This document shows, piece after piece, positions 6,335-12,089 of a stretch of DNA of 17,549 nt. The position numbers were made by a program, and so were the translations under genes. The notes beneath the pieces are model-generated. The model was given only the letters and a program-made list of their open reading frames with translations, was not told the DNA's origin and did no database searches. How positions within the stretch are numbered: position 1 is the first letter of the stretch; each line of letters opens with the position of its first letter. The DNA is from JAISGQ01 sp045604945. Lineage in GTDB: Bacteria; Bacillota; Clostridia; Oscillospirales; Acutalibacteraceae. The stretch is from positions 1-17,549 of the forward strand of contig JAZUPA010000116.1 of assembly GCA_045604945.1 (NCBI GenBank), written 5' to 3'.

Positions 6335-8239
6335 ATGAAGAATCTGAAGTCGATCCTGGCTCTCATTCTTGCTGTAGTTATGCTCTGCTCTGTTTTCGCA
6401 GGCTGCGGCAAGACTGAGGAAACCCCTACTGCTTCATCCACTGACACAACAGTTGTCGAAGGCGGCGAAGAGGGTGAAGAGGGCGAAAATGCACCTCACC
6501 TCTCTGCAAACGGCATCGAGACTACCGACGACGGTGTAATGCGCACCGAGCTTACCTCCGTTGAGCTTGTACGCCTTATGGGCAACGGTACAAACCTCGG
6601 CAACACCATGGAGGCAACCAACTCCAACAGCAAGAACAACTCCGTATACCCCATCTCCGCAATGGAGACCATGTGGGGTCAGCCTGAGACCACTCAGGAA
6701 ATGATCTCCTTCCTCAAGAAGAGCGGTTTTGATACCATCAGAATTCCTGTGGCATGGATCAACAACGGCACCACCTATGCTGAGGGCAACGATCCCAGCA
6801 ATTACATCATCAGAGAAGACCTCCTCGACAGAGTTGAGACTATCATCAACTATGCTCTCAACGAGGATATGTATGTTATCGTAAACGACCACTGGGATGC
6901 AGGCTGGTGGGGAATGTTCGGTCAGGAAACCGACCCCAACCATCAGAAGGCTCTTGACATCTTCACCTCCATGTGGACTCAGATTTCTGAGAGATACAAG
7001 GAGTACGGCGATCGCCTCATCTTCGAGGCGGCAAACGAGGAATTCGGCAGCCGCTTCAACGATGCTGACCCCATCCTTTCTCCTGAGGGCATCACCCTTA
7101 ACGAGGACGAGTGGTATGCACTTGCAAACGAGCTGAACCAGCTTTTCGTTGACACTGTCCGTTCAACCGGCGGCAACAACGAGCAGCGCTTCCTCCTCTG
7201 CGCAGGCATCAACACCAACATCGCAAACACCTGCGACGAGCGCTTCAAGATGCCCACTGACACTGCAAAGGACAAGCTCCTTATCTCCGTTCACTTCTAT
7301 GATCCGTGGTCTTACTGCGGCGACGGTGCAACAGGCTCCTGGGGCATCAAGACCGATTACCAGACCATCAACGAGACCCTTCCCCTGATGGATAAGTTCA
7401 CCCAGGCAGGTTACGGCGTTATCATCGGTGAGTGCGGTGTTCTCAACACCAATAACTGCACCGAGCTTCTTCCCAACGCTCTCCAGTATCATCAGAACCT
7501 CCTGGCAAACTGCGACCTCTACAACTACTGCCCCGTTCTCTGGGATACCAGCTGCTTCTTCAACCGTAACACCCTCAAGTGTGTTGACGCTGATTTTGCA
7601 ACCCTCTACAGAAAGAACAGCAACTCCTGGAGAGAGGGTATGACCGAAGAAGAGATCCAGGCTGAAGCAAAGGCTACCATGGCTTCTCTCATCGATGCAG
7701 CACCCGAGAAGTTCCGTGAGGATGCTATCGAGGTTGATGAAAGCACCTCTGTTGCATGGATCATGTGGAATGACGGCGGCTGGACCATCTCCTACAGCGT
7801 AGGTGACAAGTATCAGCCCGACAGCCTGACCGCAGGTCTTGCTCCCACCGATGTTCTCATCACCGGCGAAGGCACCTACACCGTAGGCCTTGACTTTACC
7901 GGCACAACTCAGGGCTTCTCCAACAGCACCGCATTCTCCGCACTTGCAATCGCTAACGGCGAAATTCTCTTCCCCGGCTACTGCATCGAGATCACCGAGG
8001 TCAAGATCAACGGCGAAGTCTACGAGAACTTCGGCAAGTATTACACCACCTCTGACGACCAGAAGACTACCCGCGTTAACCTCTACAACGGCTGGGTAAC
8101 TCAGCTTCCCGAGGGTGCTCGCCGTGCAGACGGTGACCTCGAGGGCGCAACTCCCACTCCCTTTGATGCAACCGATCCTATCCTCAAGAACATCCAGACT
8201 CTTGAGATCACCTTCAATTATGTAGCACCTGCTGAATAA
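6335..8239 (+). CDS. GH5-family endoglycanase lipoprotein, copy 1
   Basis: This 634-residue secreted glycosidase is predicted to be a membrane-anchored endo-beta-glycanase. The signal peptide ends in the lipobox VFAGC (Cys24), followed by an acidic linker (about 25-55). The GH5 barrel shows MGNGTNLGNTME (82-93), GFDTIRIPVAW (131-141), VNDHWDAGWW (183-192), the acid/base motif EAANEEFG (Glu235), ISVHFYDPW (317-325), the nucleophile motif IIGECG (Glu366) and VLWD (401-404). A C-terminal module of about 160 residues is shared with copy 2. ATG 6335 has AAGGAG 8 bases upstream. An in-frame ATG at 6278 lies only 12 bases after the -10 box and is unlikely. Substrate could be cellulose, mixed-linkage glucan, xyloglucan or mannan. 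The NEE and NDHWD forms differ from the commonest GH5 motifs. Confidence 0.85.
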   Translation: MKNLKSILALILAVVMLCSVFAGCGKTEETPTASSTDTTVVEGGEEGEEGENAPHLSANGIETTDDGVMRTELTSVELVRLMGNGTNLGNTMEATNSNSKNNSVYPISAMETMWGQPETTQEMISFLKKSGFDTIRIPVAWINNGTTYAEGNDPSNYIIREDLLDRVETIINYALNEDMYVIVNDHWDAGWWGMFGQETDPNHQKALDIFTSMWTQISERYKEYGDRLIFEAANEEFGSRFNDADPILSPEGITLNEDEWYALANELNQLFVDTVRSTGGNNEQRFLLCAGINTNIANTCDERFKMPTDTAKDKLLISVHFYDPWSYCGDGATGSWGIKTDYQTINETLPLMDKFTQAGYGVIIGECGVLNTNNCTELLPNALQYHQNLLANCDLYNYCPVLWDTSCFFNRNTLKCVDADFATLYRKNSNSWREGMTEEEIQAEAKATMASLIDAAPEKFREDAIEVDESTSVAWIMWNDGGWTISYSVGDKYQPDSLTAGLAPTDVLITGEGTYTVGLDFTGTTQGFSNSTAFSALAIANGEILFPGYCIEITEVKINGEVYENFGKYYTTSDDQKTTRVNLYNGWVTQLPEGARRADGDLEGATPTPFDATDPILKNIQTLEITFNYVAPAE

Positions 8240-8261
8240 TAGAAGAAAATCACATATAAGT

Positions 8262-8297
8262 ATGCCCCTGACGGATATTCCGTCGGGGGCATTTCTA
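8262..8297 (+). terminator. Terminator of GH5 gene 1
   Basis: ATGCCCCTGACGGA (8262-8275) and TCCGTCGGGGGCAT (8279-8292) form a 14-bp stem with one T-G wobble and a 3-base loop, followed by TTCTAT. The stem is strong but the T tract is weak. It lies in the convergent gap between GH5 copy 1 and the regulator gene, and may serve both strands. Confidence 0.75.
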
Positions 8298-8303
8298 TAG
8301 CTG

Positions 8304-8345
8304 TTCATTCCGCAGGGACGACCATCGATCGTCCGTTTTCGCCGT
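8304..8345. repeat. Possible REP-like palindromic element
   Basis: GGACGA (8316-8321) and TCGTCC (8329-8334) form a small stem around a 7-base loop, flanked by CGCAG and GTTTTCGCC. The layout GCAGGGACGA...TCGTCCG resembles short GC-rich palindromic repeats that I recall as widely dispersed in Clostridia genomes. Only one copy is present in this window, so the repeat status is inference. Confidence 0.35.
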
Positions 8346-8347
8346 TT

Positions 8348-9379
8348 TTACAGCAGTTTTCTGAGTCTGTCGATTTCTCTCTTCAGCGAATCCACACTCT
8401 CTCCGTCAGTGACATCGTACTCAGTTTTCAGTATTTCAATTATTCTTTCGTTATCGTTGATGGCGGCTGTATAGTCGCCAAGCTGCTCGTGGAGCTGAGC
8501 AAGAGAGTAAAGACCATCTGTCAGCCGCGGTGCAGACTGCATTTCAACGCACCTTTCATAGTCTGCAATCGCACCCTCTATATCCCCAAGCTTTTTCATT
8601 CTGTCCGCTCTGTCGCAGTATGACTGCCAGCGATTGCCGTATTTTTCAACGGCCTCATTCCACAGCCTCTTTGCTTCTTCAATATCGCCCTTTCCCTGAG
8701 CTACATCGCCCATATAGACAAGCATCTGCTGAGATTCGGGGGCAACCTCGCCGATTTTTTTGATGAACGGAACAGCGTCATCGAAGCGTCTGTCTGCCAA
8801 AAGGTTTTCGATTATAGTGTACAGTGCCATGAAGTTGTCGGGGTGTTTCTCAAGAACACTGCGGCAGTAGTTGATGACAGTGCTGTGGTTATCGTACCAC
8901 TCATCGCCGCAGCAGGCGTTATTCGCCTCCTCATATGCAACCCAGCCTTCCTTGCGGTCAGGGTCAAGCTCTATAACGCGCATGGCGTATTCCGATGCCT
9001 CCGCGTGGTCGCTTTCGGCTCTGTGGTTGTAAAGTTTCGCAAGATTCTCGTAAGCGCGCACATTGCAGGGATCCTTTGCGATCTGTGCCTGAAGAAAACG
9101 TACGCACTGCTCAAAGGTCTCCTGAGGGATGCGGCGTTCCCTCCAGTACATATTTTCAATTCTCTCGTATTGTATCTCATCGGGAAGGGCAAACAGCTCA
9201 TCGATGGTGACGCCGAAAAACGCCGCAATGGAAGGCAGCAGAGTAATATCGGGGGTGCTGGCGCCGGTCTCCCACTTTGATACTGCCTGGGCTGAAACCT
9301 TCAGGTGCTCTGCGGTTTCCTCCTGAGTGACCCGCTTTTCGGTGCGCAGTCTCTTTATCTGGTTTCCTATATTCATCAT
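8348..9379 (-). CDS. XRE-family HTH regulator with TPR repeats
   Basis: This 343-residue protein is a predicted DNA-binding regulator. Residues about 5-62 form a Cro/C1-type helix-turn-helix (IKRLRTEKRVTQEETAEHLK, then VSAQAVSKWETG). The remaining roughly 250 residues are helical repeats with TPR spacing (for example AYENLAKLYNHRAE and SYCDRADRMKKLGDIEGAIA), usually used to bind a partner or signal peptide. There are two adjacent ATGs; AGGAG suits either. It lies between the two GH5 genes, so local control is tempting. However, its HTH class is not the LacI class expected for the CG-centred GH5 operator, so a link to the GH5 genes is unproven. Confidence 0.87.
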   Translation of the reverse strand: MMNIGNQIKRLRTEKRVTQEETAEHLKVSAQAVSKWETGASTPDITLLPSIAAFFGVTIDELFALPDEIQYERIENMYWRERRIPQETFEQCVRFLQAQIAKDPCNVRAYENLAKLYNHRAESDHAEASEYAMRVIELDPDRKEGWVAYEEANNACCGDEWYDNHSTVINYCRSVLEKHPDNFMALYTIIENLLADRRFDDAVPFIKKIGEVAPESQQMLVYMGDVAQGKGDIEEAKRLWNEAVEKYGNRWQSYCDRADRMKKLGDIEGAIADYERCVEMQSAPRLTDGLYSLAQLHEQLGDYTAAINDNERIIEILKTEYDVTDGESVDSLKREIDRLRKLL

Positions 9380-9397
9380 AATTTCTCCTTGCCTTTT

Positions 9398-9411
9398 CTG
9401 TCAGCTGACAG
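9398..9411. promoter_or_regulatory. Palindromic candidate operator in the regulator leader
   Basis: CTGTCAGCTGACAG is a perfect 14-bp palindrome lying between the -10 box and the ribosome binding site of the XRE/TPR gene. The position fits an autorepression site, but there is no second copy in the window. Confidence 0.4.
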
Positions 9412-9414
9412 TTA

Positions 9415-9444
9415 CATGATAGCACAGTATCATGCATCGGGCAA
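9415..9444 (-). promoter_or_regulatory. Promoter of the XRE/TPR regulator with overlapping inverted repeat
   Basis: Read on the minus strand, TTGCCC (9439-9444) and TATCAT (9416-9421) have a 17-base spacer. The inverted repeat CATGATA-N6-TATCATG (9415-9434) covers the -10 box and half of the spacer. A bound dimer would block the promoter. Confidence 0.55.
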
Positions 9445-9480
9445 TGGAGGTGTATTCAAGATAACTCAACCGCCGGTTGA

Positions 9481-9516
9481 AAGGAAAAGCCCTGCTGACC
9501 TTGCGGTCAGCAGGGC
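9481..9516 (-). terminator. Terminator of GH5 gene 2
   Basis: GCCCTGCTGACC (9489-9500) and GGTCAGCAGGGC (9505-9516) form a perfect 12-bp stem with a 4-base loop. On the minus strand it is followed by TTTTCCTTT. It lies 22 bases after the GH5 copy 2 stop codon and before the regulator promoter, so the two minus-strand genes are separate units. Confidence 0.85.
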
Positions 9517-9538
9517 AGATATATGCTTTGCTTAATGC

Positions 9539-11425
9539 TTATGCAGCGGGAGCTACGAAATCGAAGGTTACTTCGATTGTAGTGATTTTCTTGGAAGCAA
9601 TATCCTCGGGGAACCAGGGCATTGCGGTCAGACCTTCGGTATCGCCATCAACGCGACGGGGGTTTACCAGTTCAACATCAACAGTGGGAACCCAGGAATT
9701 GTAGAGGTTTACACGGGTGCAGATCTGGTCGTCGGTACCGGTGTAGAACTTGCCGAGATTCTCGTAAACTTCGCCGTTGACCTTGACTTCCTTGAGGTCG
9801 ATGATGTAGCCGGGGAAGAGAAGCTCAGCGTTTGCAATACCTACAGCGGAGAATGCGCAGCCGGTTGCATAGCCGCCGGGAACGCCTGTGAAGTCAATAG
9901 CTACAGTATAGGTGCCTTCGCCGGTGATCTCAACGTCGGTGGCAGAAACGCCGTTGGAGGTGATGCTGAGGTCGTAGATGTTGCCGACGCTGTGCTGAAC
10001 AGCCCAGTCGTTGCTGGTGTACATGATCCATGCGATGGACTGGTCGTCTGCGCAGTAAACTACAGTCTCTTCGGGAACTGCATCAAAGGTCTCCTTGACC
10101 TTCTTGTAAGCAGCCATCATAACGGTATCAAGATCAGCGCCGTTTTCGTTTGCGCGGCTGTGATCGAGGAAGATCTGAGCAAGGTCGTCAAACTTCATCT
10201 TTGCGTTTACTCTGTCATAGGAGCCGTAGTCGCCGCCGATGTCCCAGAGAACGGGGCAGTAGCCGTAGAGGTCGCAGTTTTCAAGGAAGAATTCAGCCCA
10301 TTCGGTTGCGCCTTCCTTGAGCTCGCCGTCCTCAAGCTGGATAGCGCCGCACTCGCCGATGATAACGCCGTAGCCTGCAGCGGTGAACTTTTCCATCTTC
10401 TTGACGCCGTCCATCATATCCTGGAAATCAGACTTGGTGCCCCAAGTGGAAAGGCTGGGGAAGATGCAGTAGCCGGAGGGATCGTAGTAGTGAACAGAGA
10501 TGAGAAGCTTGTTCTCAGCGGTATCGGTGGGCATTACGAAGCGGTCGTCGATGGTCTTGGTAACGTCGGTTCCGAAACCGGGGATGAGGAGGAAGCGCTG
10601 CTCGTTGTTGCCGCCGGTTGCACGGACGGTGTCAACAAATGCCTGATTTACCTTGTTTGCAAGCTCGTAAGCCTCGTCATCGGTGAAATGGTTCTTGGTG
10701 GAATCGGTGCAGTAGATGGGGGAATCCTCGTCGAAGCGAGCACCGATCTCTTCGTTTGCGCCCTCAAAAATCAGGCGGTAGCCGTATTCCTTATATCTTT
10801 CGGAAATCTGCTTCCACATGCCGATGTAAGCTTCCATTGCAAGCTCACGGGTTGCAGCATCCTCAGCGCCGAACATGCCGTACCAGCCGCCGTCCCAGTG
10901 GTCGTTGAGAACAACGTACATATCAGCATTGAGAGCGTAGTTGATGATCTCCTCAACTCTGTCGAGGTATTTCTCGTCGATGGTGTAATCGCCGGTCTTG
11001 CCGAGGTCGGTTGCGTTGGTCATCCATGCAACGGGGAGTCTGAGGGTATCAAAGCCTGCAGCCTTCATGCCGTTGATGGATTCCTGAGTGGTGATGGGAG
11101 CACCCCACATGGTCTCATAGTAGGTGGTGTCGTCGGTGACATGACCTGTCTGGTTGTTGCATGCCTCCATGGTGTTGCCCAGGTTGATGCCGTTGCCCAT
11201 GATGTGAGCAAGCTCAATGCTGGTCAGCTCGGGACGCATGATGCCGTTGTCGGTGGTGGTGATGCCGTTTGCAGATGCGTGAGCCTCTGCAGGAACGGTG
11301 TAATCGCCGGCAGCCGCCGCGTTGTCGTCGCCGTTGTTTTCTGCTGCCTGCTCACAGCCTGCAAATACACTGCAGAGCATAATGACAGCCAGGAGCAGAG
11401 CCAGAAGGGACTTGAAGTTCTTCAT
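9539..11425 (-). CDS. GH5-family endoglycanase lipoprotein, copy 2
   Basis: This 628-residue protein is a paralogue of the plus-strand GH5, colinear over its whole length. The signal peptide is almost identical, ending in VFAGC (Cys24). Barrel motifs include MGNGINLGNTME (76-87), GFDTLRLPVAW (124-134), LNDHWDGGWY (173-182), acid/base GANEEIG (Glu225), ISVHYYDP (309-316), nucleophile IIGECG (Glu358) and PVLWD (391-395). The C-terminal module (about 455-628) contains GEGTYTVAIDFTG, FPGYIIDLKEVKVNGEVYE and TRVNLYNSWV. AGGAGAG precedes the ATG. Its promoter matches that of copy 1. The two copies differ in linker and in the loops after the acid/base and before the nucleophile, so their substrates or cleavage modes may differ. 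Both catalytic Glu residues are present. Confidence 0.85.
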   Translation of the reverse strand: MKNFKSLLALLLAVIMLCSVFAGCEQAAENNGDDNAAAAGDYTVPAEAHASANGITTTDNGIMRPELTSIELAHIMGNGINLGNTMEACNNQTGHVTDDTTYYETMWGAPITTQESINGMKAAGFDTLRLPVAWMTNATDLGKTGDYTIDEKYLDRVEEIINYALNADMYVVLNDHWDGGWYGMFGAEDAATRELAMEAYIGMWKQISERYKEYGYRLIFEGANEEIGARFDEDSPIYCTDSTKNHFTDDEAYELANKVNQAFVDTVRATGGNNEQRFLLIPGFGTDVTKTIDDRFVMPTDTAENKLLISVHYYDPSGYCIFPSLSTWGTKSDFQDMMDGVKKMEKFTAAGYGVIIGECGAIQLEDGELKEGATEWAEFFLENCDLYGYCPVLWDIGGDYGSYDRVNAKMKFDDLAQIFLDHSRANENGADLDTVMMAAYKKVKETFDAVPEETVVYCADDQSIAWIMYTSNDWAVQHSVGNIYDLSITSNGVSATDVEITGEGTYTVAIDFTGVPGGYATGCAFSAVGIANAELLFPGYIIDLKEVKVNGEVYENLGKFYTGTDDQICTRVNLYNSWVPTVDVELVNPRRVDGDTEGLTAMPWFPEDIASKKITTIEVTFDFVAPAA

Positions 11426-11476
11426 AATTACTCTCCTTTTTGCTTTTTGTTGGTGCAGAAACCAACTATCACCTTA

Positions 11477-11504
11477 ATTATAACACTTTATTGCGCAATT
11501 GCAA
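11477..11504 (-). promoter_or_regulatory. Promoter of GH5 gene 2 with internal candidate operator
   Basis: On the minus strand, TTGCAA (11499-11504) and TATAAT (11477-11482) have a 16-base spacer. The spacer holds ATTGCGCAATAAA (11487-11499), whose core ATTGCGCAAT is a perfect palindrome. It differs from the copy 1 promoter at only two core positions, and these change together so that the palindrome is kept. Confidence 0.75.
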
Positions 11505-11562
11505 TAGCAGTAAACAGATAATAAATGCTTACAAAAATTGCCCATGGCAGAATTGTACTGTA

Positions 11563-11636
11563 AAAACGCGGATTTGGGTGAATGTTTTCGTGTCAAGTGT
11601 AAATAATTTTTGAAAGTTGGCAGAAAATCCGCTTTT
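11563..11636. repeat. Inverted repeat in the divergent gap
   Basis: GCGGATTT (11568-11575) and AAATCCGC (11625-11632) are exact inverted repeats 49 bases apart, extended by A4 and T4 flanks with one bulge. They lie between the divergent GH5 copy 2 and zapA promoters. They may form a long-loop hairpin or a paired binding site. The rest of this gap shows nothing else I can name. Confidence 0.25.
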
Positions 11637-11640
11637 CCCC

Positions 11641-11669
11641 TTTAATTTATTGGAGAGATATATTATAAT
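11641..11669 (+). promoter_or_regulatory. Possible promoter of the zapA cluster
   Basis: TATAAT at 11664-11669 is a perfect -10 box, but the best -35 at 17 bases is only TTTAAT (11641-11646). It would give a leader of about 57 bases before the zapA start at 11733. An AT-rich upstream stretch may compensate for the weak -35. Confidence 0.4.
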
Positions 11670-11732
11670 AACTTAGATAAAATCAGTTAATTATGCTTGC
11701 CTGAAAAATCGATGGAGGGAGAGTCATTCCAA

Positions 11733-12089
11733 ATGAAAAGCAAGGTACGTCTTAACATATGCGGAACCGATTATTACATCACCAGTGAGGATGAAGAAAG
11801 CTACATCCGCGCAATAGGCGACGAGGTTGATACCCGCATGAGCGAAATGATGGCTGAGAACGAGCGCATTTCCACAACCATGGCAGCAGTTCTCTGCGCG
11901 CTGACCTACGCTGACGAGCAGCACAAGGCAACCGCCGCTGCTGACAGCCTCCGCGCACAGATAAAGGACTACGTACAGGAGAGCAGCAAGGCACGTCTGG
12001 AAGCAGACGAGGCACGAAGAGAGATCGAGCATCTCAGAAGAGAGCTTCAGAGTCTCCGCATGCGCTTCTCTGAGCTTGAGAACAGATAA
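11733..12089 (+). CDS. zapA: Cell division protein ZapA
   Basis: This 118-residue protein is predicted to bind and bundle FtsZ at the division site. The N-terminal half, KVRLNICGTDYYITSEDEES, matches the ZapA domain start. It is followed by a conserved helix (EVDTRMSEMMAENERISTTM) and ALTYADE. The C-terminal third is a long charged coiled coil rich in E, R and L. I chose ATG 11733 because GGGAGAG lies about 9 bases upstream; the frame is open back to 11697, but that start lacks a good site. Its stop overlaps the next ATG by one base (TAATG), implying translational coupling. Confidence 0.88.
   Translation: MKSKVRLNICGTDYYITSEDEESYIRAIGDEVDTRMSEMMAENERISTTMAAVLCALTYADEQHKATAAADSLRAQIKDYVQESSKARLEADEARREIEHLRRELQSLRMRFSELENR

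Noticed and set aside
9466..9480. Palindrome TCAACCGCCGGTTGA as a further operator
   Set aside because: It lies upstream of the regulator -35 box and next to the GH5 copy 2 terminator, with no second copy. It is too short to assign a role.
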